From the NCBI GenBank assembly GCA_943787725.1, contig CALSNM010000003.1:124001-188000 (forward strand): DNA of 64,000 nucleotides, read 5' to 3'. The notes beneath the pieces are model-generated. The model searched no databases. It worked only from the letters and a program-made list of their open reading frames with translations, and was not told where the DNA came from. How positions within the stretch are numbered: position 1 is the stretch's first letter; each line of letters opens with the position of its first letter. The DNA is from an uncultured Flavobacteriales bacterium (lineage in GTDB: Bacteria; Bacteroidota; Bacteroidia; Flavobacteriales_D; Parvicellaceae). The position numbers and the translations under genes were made by a program. Shown here one piece after another: positions 29,861-39,100 of the stretch.

Positions 29861-29868
29861 TAAAGGTA
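29861..29868 (-). promoter_or_regulatory. Possible -7 element of the thioredoxin-cupredoxin operon
   Basis: The reverse strand reads TACCTTTA, one mismatch from TAnnTTTG, with a TTG about 18 bases upstream. It lies about 60 bases before the thioredoxin start. No other promoter is visible within the operon, where genes overlap or lie 3-37 bases apart. Confidence 0.35.
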
Positions 29869-30000
29869 AGAATCCAATTTGTTATACAAGAGAAATATAT
29901 AAAGTATATGTTTTCTTCATTGTTGGGAAGTTAAATCACTTCTAAATAGCTTAACGTGCTGTTAACTATTATTTTGTAGATGATAATATTGGAAAGTAAA

Positions 30001-30030
30001 AAGGCGCTTCGTAAACAGAAGCGCCTTTTG
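30001..30030 (-). terminator. Terminator of the T9SS redoxin gene
   Basis: A 10-bp perfect stem (AAGGCGCTTC/GAAGCGCCTT) with a 7-base loop, followed on the reverse strand by a T run. It lies 20 bases after the redoxin stop and separates that gene from the thioredoxin-cupredoxin operon. Confidence 0.85.
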
Positions 30031-30050
30031 ATGTGAATTAAGATTGATTC

Positions 30051-31523
30051 TTATTTGGTTAGAACAACTCTTTCTGAAGTTAATACTGCACCAGCTTTAA
30101 CATTTATCATGTAAATACCAGCAGTAAAAGAAGTACCGTCAATAGTTACATTTTGCAGTCCTGATGCATTACCTACGTTTTCAGTGTATACAACTTGACC
30201 AACCATATTAACTACTTCTATAATTGCATCAATTCCCGTATTGTTGTTGAAATTAACAGTAGCAATTGTAGTGAATGGGTTTGGGTAAACACCTAAGCCA
30301 TTAATTGCATTTTCTTCAATTGCAGAAGGAGTTGTGCCTGAAAGGAATTTACCTCCATCTTCGTCAGCGAAGTCTCCACCTGACAGCAATGTGTTTCCAG
30401 CTGCATCTTTAACAGCAAAATTACCTGCTCCATAACCTGCGTCCATTCCATCACCCCATGAATCAAAAACGGTGAATGTATGACAGTCAGCAGGAGAAGT
30501 TAATAATACAGAAACTGGTGTTTGAACAGTTGTCCCAGCCGCGGTCAAATCATTATAAGGTCCTCCAGAAGCAACCAATGCGTTACTAGCGTCTCTTAGT
30601 TCCCAAGTAGTTTCAGAACCGTATGCATCTGTTTCAATTTGAACACTTACATCCAAAGAAGAGGCTGCCGTTGCTGGAGCAAGGGTTTGACTAATAGAAT
30701 TATCACTAGCATTATCATCAGCGCTTGTAATTTCGATAGTATAGTTAGTAGCAGCAGATGGAGTAACTTGACCAACAGTAACTTGTTCAACTGCATAAGT
30801 TGCCAAGTTTCCAGTCCAGTTAACCGAAGCAACTGAAGAGCCACCGTCCATAACTTCTATTGTAGCTGCGGTAAGATTCGCAGAACCTAAGTTTTGTAAA
30901 GTAACGACAACATCAATTGCAGAACAAGAAGCAGTCTCTCCATTGTAACTTAATAATCCGCCGTTGTTAGTTCCACTTGCACTAACGCATGATCCAACAT
31001 TAGCATAATGAGCTGATGCACTAATTGCACCTACTTCTGTTAATTGTCTGTTAGCGCATACAGAATAAACAGTTGGATAATAAGCTAGCGCATAAGGACT
31101 AGCTAATGAAGCGTCATCAATAATGGGAAAATCGGTTCCTGTAATCCAATTTCCTTCTGTATTAGTTCCAGTACCAGCCAAATCAGCAGCATTAGTAGAA
31201 CCGTCAGATTCAACCATAAATACATAAACGTCATCTGTAGTAGTTGCAGAAACGCCAGGTTGACCAGCAGGACCATGATTTACCCATAAGTCTTCCAATT
31301 CTCCAGACTGATGATATGACCAACATGGTGGACACCAAGTAGCATTCATGTCAATAATAACAGTGTAGCCATTGTCAAGTAAATTGTATAGGTTGTAAGA
31401 ATTACCATTTATATCTGATAGCGTCCAGTCAGGGGCAATACTACCAGAAGGTAATTGAGCATTTGCCGTATTCGCAGAACTGACTCCTGCTAGTACTAAT
31501 AAAGTAAGTAGTGTTTTTTTCAT
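30051..31523 (-). CDS. T9SS-secreted redoxin-domain protein
   Basis: A 490-residue exported protein. Signal peptide (residues 1-22); a redoxin/thioredoxin-fold domain (about 25-190) with active site NATWCPPCWSYHQ; then a CARDB-like region (VVVTLQNLGSANLTAATIEV...), a domain with TFTVFDSWGDGMDAGYGAGNF, and a type A T9SS sorting domain (GLGVYPNPFTTIATVNF ... GIYMINVKAG). The sorting domain implies export to the cell surface by T9SS, so this is an extracellular thiol-redox protein. It is monocistronic, with a good promoter and terminator. Confidence 0.85.
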   Translation of the reverse strand: MKKTLLTLLVLAGVSSANTANAQLPSGSIAPDWTLSDINGNSYNLYNLLDNGYTVIIDMNATWCPPCWSYHQSGELEDLWVNHGPAGQPGVSATTTDDVYVFMVESDGSTNAADLAGTGTNTEGNWITGTDFPIIDDASLASPYALAYYPTVYSVCANRQLTEVGAISASAHYANVGSCVSASGTNNGGLLSYNGETASCSAIDVVVTLQNLGSANLTAATIEVMDGGSSVASVNWTGNLATYAVEQVTVGQVTPSAATNYTIEITSADDNASDNSISQTLAPATAASSLDVSVQIETDAYGSETTWELRDASNALVASGGPYNDLTAAGTTVQTPVSVLLTSPADCHTFTVFDSWGDGMDAGYGAGNFAVKDAAGNTLLSGGDFADEDGGKFLSGTTPSAIEENAINGLGVYPNPFTTIATVNFNNNTGIDAIIEVVNMVGQVVYTENVGNASGLQNVTIDGTSFTAGIYMINVKAGAVLTSERVVLTK

Positions 31524-31569
31524 CGTAATAGTTTATTTGTTTAAATTAGTTTCTTTGATTTGTGAAGTG

Positions 31570-31602
31570 TAAAAGTAAGCATTAATTGGCATTCTCTCCA
31601 AA
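31570..31602 (-). promoter_or_regulatory. Bacteroidota-type promoter of the T9SS redoxin gene
   Basis: Reverse strand TTTG (31599-31602), a spacer of about 21 bases, then TACTTTTA (31570-31577), one mismatch from TAnnTTTG. This is the best -33/-7 pair I found in the window. The implied start is near 31563, a 40-base leader before the ATG. Confidence 0.5.
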
Positions 31603-31678
31603 TCTTGTGATTAGTTACTATTGGAGTCCTAAAAAAGAAGAATTGTTGTACTCGTGTTATTTATAAGTATATATTGAA

Positions 31679-31686
31679 TATATTTG
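31679..31686 (+). promoter_or_regulatory. Possible -7 element of the Cys-rich T9SS gene
   Basis: TATATTTG is an exact match to TAnnTTTG, 25 bases before the ATG at 31712. The -33 box is not evident. Confidence 0.4.
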
Positions 31687-31711
31687 TATCGAACACATCA
31701 TTCAGAACACT

Positions 31712-32470
31712 ATGAAAAATATAATTACTAGTTTGTTTTCAGTTTTAGCGATTTCGTCTATTGCTCAAAATTCACTCAAAATTGAAGATGCCGCTAATGT
31801 TGGACCAGACATAGCAAGCAGTATTGTGACATTAACTGATTTAGCTTCGATTTTTGAATTTGCTTTAGATCTTCATGTGATCAATACTTCAACTGTTTCA
31901 ATGGAGTTAAAAATGAGAACCACTGAGATGGACGTTTGTCCTAACACTACTAGTGCAACATGTTGGTCCGTGTGTCCGCCATACTCAACCGCTGGAGCTA
32001 ACCCAACTCAAATTAGCACATTTTCGCAGACGATAGTTCCTGGAGACACAGCTTCCGTTTGTTCTCTTCATTATAAGCCTCAAAACTTGGACTGCTGTTC
32101 AATGTTTAAATATGAATGGATAGATATTGATAATGGCAATGCTGTTGTTGCAGATTTAATGGTAAGATATGATCATACTAATGTAGGTACTGCTTGTGCC
32201 GTTAGTGTCAAAGAGCAAGAAGTTAATTTAGAGGTTTCAATTTCTCCAAACCCAGCAAATGAAATGGTTACTTTTTCTCTAGATGGGATTGAAAATTTTA
32301 ATGGAATGTCAATTAATATTTTTGACATGTTAGGAAAAAAAGTAAGTTCAATTTCTCAAGTTGGACCTAAGAACAATTTAAATGTTTCAGAATTTAAAAA
32401 CGGTATGTACTTCATCTCCATTATGAAAAATGGATTATTGATTAAAACGTCTAAGCTTATTAAGGAATAG
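31712..32470 (+). CDS. Secreted Cys-rich protein with T9SS sorting domain
   Basis: A 252-residue protein with a signal peptide (MKNIITSLFSVLAISSIAQ). The N-terminal domain holds seven Cys between about residues 73 and 165 (VCPN, ATCWSVCPP, VCSLHY, LDCCSMF, TACAV), consistent with disulfides. The C-terminal 75 residues are a type A sorting domain (VSISPNPANEMVTFSLDG ... GMYFISIMKNG). The mature domain is not one I recognise. It is divergent from the T9SS redoxin gene; the pairing of a disulfide-rich cargo with nearby thiol-redox proteins is suggestive only. Confidence 0.75.
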   Translation: MKNIITSLFSVLAISSIAQNSLKIEDAANVGPDIASSIVTLTDLASIFEFALDLHVINTSTVSMELKMRTTEMDVCPNTTSATCWSVCPPYSTAGANPTQISTFSQTIVPGDTASVCSLHYKPQNLDCCSMFKYEWIDIDNGNAVVADLMVRYDHTNVGTACAVSVKEQEVNLEVSISPNPANEMVTFSLDGIENFNGMSINIFDMLGKKVSSISQVGPKNNLNVSEFKNGMYFISIMKNGLLIKTSKLIKE

Positions 32471-32476
32471 TTATAA

Positions 32477-33169
32477 TTATTCTTTTTCAAGAATTGAAGC
32501 CACAATAGCTAGGCCTGTTGTGGCTTTTTCATTTATTATAGTTAAGTTGTTTATTGATTTAGTTTCAATATCTATCGATGGGTCAACTAAATATTTCGGA
32601 CAATCATCAGGCGTTTGGTATACGAGCCCAGCTGCGGGATATACATTTAGAGATGATCCTATAATTAAGAGAATATCCGCTGTTTTGACTATGTTCTCAG
32701 CAATTAATATGTTGGGGACATCTTCTCCAAACCAAACAATATGGGGACGCAATTGATAACCATCATTACAAAGGTCGTTTAAGAAAATAGATTTATTTCC
32801 AATTGTATATACTTTCTCTGTTCCTATACTTCGGGCTTTAGTGATTTCTCCATGGAGATGAAGTACATTTGTAGAGCCGGCCCTTTCATGAAGGTCGTCA
32901 ATATTCTGTGTTATTATTTGTACCTCAAAATGTTTTTCAAGTTCTGCAATGATTTCATGTCCTCTATTTGGCTTTGCTTCAAGAGCTTGTTTTCGTCTTT
33001 TGTTGTAAAATTCTAAAACCAATTCAGGGTCTTTTTTCCAAGCTTCAGGCGAACAAACATCAGAGATGTTGTAATCCTCCCATAGTCCTCCAGAATCCCT
33101 GAAGGTTTTGATGCCGCTTTCTTGACTTATTCCAGCTCCAGTAAATACAACTAACTTTTTCATAGACAA
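32477..33169 (-). CDS. cobB: NAD-dependent protein deacylase (sirtuin) without zinc-site cysteines
   Basis: A 230-residue Sir2 family enzyme that removes acyl groups from lysine using NAD+. Motifs: GAGISQESGIKTFRDSGGLWE, catalytic region ITQNIDDLHERAGS and LHLHGE, then RPHIVWFGEDVP and IGSSLNVYPAAGL. FYNKRR contains the YxxR pattern linked to desuccinylase/demalonylase specificity in class III sirtuins. Between LHLHGE and RPHIVWFGE there is only one Cys, so the usual four-cysteine zinc ribbon is absent. Start at Met 33169 or at Met 33163. Divergent from maeB. Confidence 0.9.
   Translation of the reverse strand: MSMKKLVVFTGAGISQESGIKTFRDSGGLWEDYNISDVCSPEAWKKDPELVLEFYNKRRKQALEAKPNRGHEIIAELEKHFEVQIITQNIDDLHERAGSTNVLHLHGEITKARSIGTEKVYTIGNKSIFLNDLCNDGYQLRPHIVWFGEDVPNILIAENIVKTADILLIIGSSLNVYPAAGLVYQTPDDCPKYLVDPSIDIETKSINNLTIINEKATTGLAIVASILEKE
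32497..32530 (+). terminator. Terminator of the Cys-rich gene, inside the sirtuin coding region
   Basis: A perfect 9-bp stem (32497-32505 with 32518-32526), a 12-base loop and then TTTTTC. It lies 27 bases after the forward gene's stop but within the last codons of the convergent sirtuin gene, so the same bases encode protein on one strand and end transcription on the other. Confidence 0.7.
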
Positions 33170-33300
33170 AACTATAAACTAAAGTTAGTGAAATTTATTA
33201 GAAGGAATGATATCAGATCAATAATTGGATAATCTCCCGGTTTTCAGTGTGAATTCCATGGATATTGCTATCTTTATCGGCTCTAAAAATCAGTGGTAGG

Positions 33301-35565
33301 ATGAAGATAAAAAGAAAAGAAGCCCTAGATTACCATAGTAATGGTCGAAAAGGAAAAATTGAAGTAGTTCCTACTAAACCATACAGCACCCAAAGGGATT
33401 TGGCGTTGGCATATTCCCCCGGTGTAGCAGAACCTTGCTTGGAGATTGCAAATAACAAAAACAATGCTTACAAATATACCGCAAAGGGAAATTTGGTAGC
33501 CGTTATTTCAAACGGAACAGCTGTTTTAGGGTTAGGAGATATTGGGCCAGATGCTTCAAAGCCAGTTATGGAGGGGAAAGGTCTGTTATTTAAAATATTT
33601 GCTGATCTAGATGTGTTTGATATCGAAGTTGACGCCACTGATGTGGATGCATTTGTAAATACTGTTAAAGCTATTGCGCCAACTTTTGGAGGTATTAACT
33701 TGGAAGATATTAAAGCACCAGAAGCGTTTGAGATTGAGAGAAGGTTAAAGGAAGAGCTAGATATACCTGTTATGCATGATGACCAGCATGGCACTGCAAT
33801 AATTTCAGCTGCTGCATTAATTAATGCTCTGGAAATTGCAAACAAGGATATAAAGGAAGTCAAACTTATCGTCAACGGGGCGGGTGCTGCAGCTATTTCT
33901 TGCTGCAAATTGTATGTGTCTTTGGGTTTGAAAAAAGAGAACTTGATCATGTTTGACTCTAAAGGACCTATTACAACTAATAGAAAGAATTTAGATGAGC
34001 AAAAGCAGTTTTTTGCTGTTAAAACTAAAATCAAAACTTTAGCCGAGGCAATGGAAGATGCAGATGTTTTTGTAGGTCTTTCAAAAGGAGATATTGTATC
34101 TAAGGATATGGTTAAGTCTATGGCAAAAAACCCAATTGTATTTGCACTGGCTAATCCAAATCCAGAAATATCGTATAAAGATGCTATGAGTGTCAGGGAT
34201 GATATAATTATGGCAACAGGTAGGTCTGATCATCCCAATCAGGTTAATAATGTTTTGGGGTTTCCATATATTTTCAGGGGAGCTATGGATGTGCGTGCAA
34301 CCTGTATAAACGAAGAGATGAAACTTGCTGCTGTTAAAGCAATTGCAAAATTGGCAAAAGAAACTGTACCAGAAGAAGTGAATGAAGCTTATGAAGAAAG
34401 GAATATTTCTTTTGGAGCAGATCAAATTATTCCGAAACCGTTGGATCCTCGATTAATTTATTGGGTGGCGCCTGCTGTGGCGAAAGCTGCCATTGATTCT
34501 GGAGTTGCTTTAGAACCAATAAAAGATTGGGATGCCTACGAACAAGAATTGATTAAGCGATTAGGGAATGACAATAAGTTAATTAAGGACATTACAGAAA
34601 AGGCACAAAAAAACCCGAAAAGAGTGGTTTTTGCTGAAGCCGATCATTATAAAATACTAAAAGCGGCTCAAATAGCTTGTGAAGAAGGAATTGCCTTCCC
34701 TATATTGTTAGGAAAGAGAAAAAGAATCGAAGCATTAATTGATGAAAACGGTTTAGAGTTCGGAGAATGCACGATTATTGACCCTAGAGATGAAAGTGAG
34801 ACGGAGCGTCGAGATAAATTTGCTGCAGATCTATTTGAAAAAAGAAATCGCCGGGGACTTACTCTTTACGAGTGTAAAAAGATGATGCGGGAAAGAAATT
34901 ATTTTGGTGCTGGCATGGTAGAAATGGGAGAGGCAGATGCAATGATTTCTGGATTGACTCGAAACTATCGTGATACAATTCGGCCTTCTTTACAAGTAAT
35001 AGGCATTGATGAAGGTGTCAATAAGATTGCCGGAATGTATGTTTTGATTACAAAAGAAGGTCCACTTTTCTTTGCAGATACAACCGTTAATTTAAATCCA
35101 ACGGCAGAAGAGTTAATCGATATCACATTGTTAGTTGCAAAGATTGTTAAAAGGTTCAAAATACAGCCTCGAATAGCAATGCTGGGCTATTCAAATTTTG
35201 GTTCTAGTGAGGGTGACGATGCGATTAAAATGCGAGAAGCGGTAAAAACGCTGCACGAAGAGCACCCTAACTTATCTGTAGATGGAGAAGTTCAAGCGAA
35301 CTTTGCATTAAACAATGATTTGATGAAAGAATTTTTCCCTTTTTCTTCTTTGGCAAATAAAAAAACAAACACCTTAATTTTCCCCAATTTAGCAGCTGGA
35401 AATATAGCCTATAAATTAGTTCAGGAATTAACGGAGGCAGAAGTTATTGGTCCTATATTGCTGGGTATGAAAAAGCCTGTTCATGTTTTGCAAATTGGCT
35501 CTTCTGTCCGTGAGATATTGAATATGATTACTGTTGCAGTTGTAGATGTTCAAACAAGAAAATAA
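33301..35565 (+). CDS. maeB: NADP-dependent malic enzyme with phosphotransacetylase-like domain
   Basis: A 754-residue MaeB-type enzyme. The N-terminal malic enzyme domain (about 1-420) has YSPGVAEPCLEI, the catalytic-base region, DDQHGTAIISAAALINAL and the NADP-binding LIVNGAGAAAISC; it decarboxylates malate to pyruvate. The C-terminal 320 residues are phosphotransacetylase-like and in this family are mainly regulatory. ATG 33301 (MKIKRKEALDYH) is chosen over an in-frame upstream codon at 33265, since it matches the usual family N-terminus. Adjacent to ruvA, whose start overlaps its stop by one base. Confidence 0.95.
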   Translation: MKIKRKEALDYHSNGRKGKIEVVPTKPYSTQRDLALAYSPGVAEPCLEIANNKNNAYKYTAKGNLVAVISNGTAVLGLGDIGPDASKPVMEGKGLLFKIFADLDVFDIEVDATDVDAFVNTVKAIAPTFGGINLEDIKAPEAFEIERRLKEELDIPVMHDDQHGTAIISAAALINALEIANKDIKEVKLIVNGAGAAAISCCKLYVSLGLKKENLIMFDSKGPITTNRKNLDEQKQFFAVKTKIKTLAEAMEDADVFVGLSKGDIVSKDMVKSMAKNPIVFALANPNPEISYKDAMSVRDDIIMATGRSDHPNQVNNVLGFPYIFRGAMDVRATCINEEMKLAAVKAIAKLAKETVPEEVNEAYEERNISFGADQIIPKPLDPRLIYWVAPAVAKAAIDSGVALEPIKDWDAYEQELIKRLGNDNKLIKDITEKAQKNPKRVVFAEADHYKILKAAQIACEEGIAFPILLGKRKRIEALIDENGLEFGECTIIDPRDESETERRDKFAADLFEKRNRRGLTLYECKKMMRERNYFGAGMVEMGEADAMISGLTRNYRDTIRPSLQVIGIDEGVNKIAGMYVLITKEGPLFFADTTVNLNPTAEELIDITLLVAKIVKRFKIQPRIAMLGYSNFGSSEGDDAIKMREAVKTLHEEHPNLSVDGEVQANFALNNDLMKEFFPFSSLANKKTNTLIFPNLAAGNIAYKLVQELTEAEVIGPILLGMKKPVHVLQIGSSVREILNMITVAVVDVQTRK

Positions 35566-36149
35566 TGATTACACACATTGAAGGAATACTAGAAGAGAAG
35601 AATCCCGCTTATGTTATATTGGATGTAAATGGGATCGGTTATTTTTTACACATATCTCTAACAACTTTTTCTGATATTCCAGAAAAAGGAAAATTAAGAT
35701 TGTTTACACACCTTTCAATAAAGGAAGATGCACATACCCTATTTGGGTTTAGCACACAAAGTGAAAGATCGATATACCGTCAATTAATTAGTGTTTCTGG
35801 CGTGGGCCCGAGTACGGCCAGAATGATCTTGTCTTCATTATCCCCCGATGAGGCTGCTCATGCAATTGTTTCAGGCGATGTCAATTTGCTGAAAAAAGTA
35901 AAAGGTATAGGAGCTAAAACAGCGCAAAGGGTCATTATTGATTTAAAAGACAAGGTAGCTCCTTCTGGGGAAGTCTCGGATTTTTCTTCTACTATAGGCA
36001 ATACTCTTAGAAACGAAGCGTTATCTGCTCTTATTGTTTTAGGAATAGACAAAAGAAAAGCAGAGGCTGTTATTGATAAAACGATAGATAAGTCTGGGTC
36101 AGAAATATCTGTTGAAGAGTTGATTAAAGTTACGTTAAAGAGCTTGTAG
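35565..36149 (+). CDS. ruvA: Holliday junction DNA-binding protein RuvA
   Basis: A 194-residue protein that binds four-way junctions and loads RuvB. Domain I OB-fold (residues 1-63, MITHIEGILEEKNPAYVILDVNGIGYFLHIS), domain II helix-hairpin-helix motifs (SVSGVGPSTARMIL and KVKGIGAKTAQRVIIDL), and a C-terminal domain III that contacts RuvB. It sits between maeB and sprA, a conserved order in Flavobacteria. Confidence 0.96.
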   Translation: MITHIEGILEEKNPAYVILDVNGIGYFLHISLTTFSDIPEKGKLRLFTHLSIKEDAHTLFGFSTQSERSIYRQLISVSGVGPSTARMILSSLSPDEAAHAIVSGDVNLLKKVKGIGAKTAQRVIIDLKDKVAPSGEVSDFSSTIGNTLRNEALSALIVLGIDKRKAEAVIDKTIDKSGSEISVEELIKVTLKSL

Positions 36150-36176
36150 ATTCCCGAAATCATTTAATAAACCATC

Positions 36177-39100
36177 CTGAAAAAACAAATAAAATATTTT
36201 CTTATTGCGTTTGTTCTGTTTAACCAGAGCATCTTTGCTATCAACCCAATAAGAGAATATGTTGCATTGTTAGATTCACCCGAGGTAAATTTAATTTACC
36301 CAATTCAAGATGGTATTAGTTCAAGTGAGCAACAATCAGGGTTGATTGACTTTAGCACGCCTCTTAATATTGAGCAACATGTAGAGTATGACCCGGTTTC
36401 TGGGATGTATATTTTTTATTCAACTTTGGGAGATTCTTTGAGCTATAGGAATCCTACTTCCATGACTCTTGAGGAATATTTGCAGTACCAAAATGAGCAA
36501 TCGATGGATCAATACTGGCAAGATAAATTTAATGAGCAATCAGATGTAGGCAGGGAGACAAAGGACGAAGATGGTATCGTTAGTGAATTTGGAGACAGAA
36601 AAAAGAAAAGTATTTTCGGAAGCGACTTTGTTGAAATTAGACCACAAGGATCTGCAGAATTGAGTTTCGGAATTAATTCATCACGTACGGATAACCCAGT
36701 ATTACCAGAAAAGCAAAGAAAGATAACGACGTTTGATTTTGATCAAAAAATTCAAATGAACTTGACGGCTAAAATAGGAGATCTAATGAAAATAGGTTTC
36801 AATTATAATACAGAAGCAACTTTTGATTTTGAAAATGAATTGAAACTTAACTATTCGGGAGAGGAAGATGAAATTATCCAAAAGTTAGAAGCGGGTAACG
36901 TCAGTATGCCATTAAATAGTTCTTTGATTTCAGGAAGTCAAAGTCTATTTGGAATCAAATCCGAACTCAAGTTTGGTAGGTTAACGGCAACTACTGTGTT
37001 GTCTCAGCAAAGGGGTCAGAAAAAAGAAATTGAAGTTGCAGGTGGAGCCCAGGTAAGTGATTTTGAAATTTTCGCAGACAATTATGAAGAAAATCGTCAC
37101 TACTTTTTAAATTACTTTTTTAGGGATAATTATGATAATGCAATGGCAAATTTACCAAATGTAACTTTGGGTGTTCAAATTCAAAGAATGGAGGTATGGA
37201 TAACAAATCGTACAAACGATTTTTCAGAAACTAGAAATATAATTGCATTTACTGATTTAGGCGAAAACGATGCAAATAATATGGAAAATGCGGGTTGGAG
37301 TATAAATGGCATTTCAAATCCTGATAATGATAATAATGCGATGTATTCATATTTGAATTCTAATCCAGGAATTCGAAACTACGTAAATGCTTCCAATCTA
37401 CTAGCCTCCACTCAGGCAGGTGCCTTGCAACAAAGTGTAGATTATGAAAAGTTAGAGAATGCTAGGTTATTATCATCTAACGAATATTCTTACAATGCTT
37501 TATTAGGGTATGTTTCGTTAAATCAATCCTTGAATAATGATGAGGTATTGGCTGTTTCTTATCAATATACTTATAAGGGAGAGACTTACCAAGTTGGAGA
37601 GTTTTCTACAGATGGAGTAACGGGACAAGATGCGTTATTTTTAAAATTGTTAAAATCAACTGTCAGGAATCCAACTAAGAAATTATGGGATTTGATGATG
37701 AAAAATGTCTATTCACTTGGGGCATATCAAATTGACCCCATGAATTTTAGACTCGATGTTTGGTATAACAATCCCGAGCACAAGTATTGATGTTAATTAT
37801 ATTCCAAAACCAGGTGTGGATGATAAATTACTGCTTCAGCTTTTAGAAATGGATAGGCTAAATCAGCAACAAGCAAAATATGCTGATGGGGTATTTGATT
37901 TTATTCCAATAACTGTTGCTAATGGAAAAATAATAAATGGAGGAACAATTAATCCTCGAAACGGAAGGCTTTATTTTACAACAAAAGAGCCTTTCGGAAA
38001 GACATTAGATGACGCACTTACTGACAAGGGAGTTTCTCCGTCGGTCAGAAAAACAATAGTTTTTAGCCAATTATACGATAGCACCAAAACAGCGGCGCAG
38101 CAGATTCCAGAGTTAAATAGATTTAAAATAAAAGGAACTTACCAGTCGTCTGTAAGTTCCGAAATTTCGCTAAATGCGCTCAATATACCACAAGGATCTG
38201 TTAATGTAGTTGCTGGCGGAGCTCAATTGTCTGAAGGGGTGGATTATACAGTCGACTATAACCTGGGGCGTGTAAAAATATTGAATGATGGTATCTTGAG
38301 TTCAGGAACACCCATTAAAATTTCGTTGGAAAGTAACTCTCTTTTCAGTATTCAGACCAAATCTTTAATTGGAACTCATTTAGATTATCGTATCAGTAAA
38401 GATGCAAACATAGGAGCAACAATGATGCGCTTGACTGAAAAACCATTGACGCAGAAAGTAAATATTGGAGATGAGCCGATTGCAAATACAATGTTAGGGT
38501 TAGACGGAGGCTTTAGAAAAGAGGTTCCGTATTTAACAAAATTGGTTGATAATATTCCCTTTATCAATACGAAAGAAAAATCTATTGTAAATTTTACAGG
38601 GGAAATTGCTACCATTATTCCAGGTCATAATAGGGCTATTGGAAAAGAAGGGACCTCCTATATAGACGATTTTGAAGGTAGTCAGTCTGCAATAGATATT
38701 CGTTCGTTTAATACCTGGGTGCTGGCGTCTGTTCCGCAAGGTCAGCCAACATTATTTCCTGAAGCGAATTCTTATGATGATTTAATTTATGGGAAAAATA
38801 GAGGAAAAATGTCTTGGTATGTAATTGACCCATTGTTCCATAACGATAATAATTTGACGCCTGATCATATCAAAGGTGATCCAATGCAGAAAAACAATCT
38901 AATGCGGCAAGTTTTAGTGAGTGAGGTTTTTCCAAATAAACAGTTAAGCACGGGTCAGTTAAATAACATTCCTGTTTTAGATTTGGCTTATTATCCGCAA
39001 GATAGAGGGCCGTATAATTATGATACCCCTAGTGGAAGTGCTTTGTCTGCGGGTGTAGAAGCGAATGGAGAATTAAAAGACCCAGACAGTAGATGGGCAG

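Noticed and set aside
33468-34034. A 188-codon reverse-strand open frame inside maeB
   Set aside because: Antisense shadow of the conserved malic enzyme domain.
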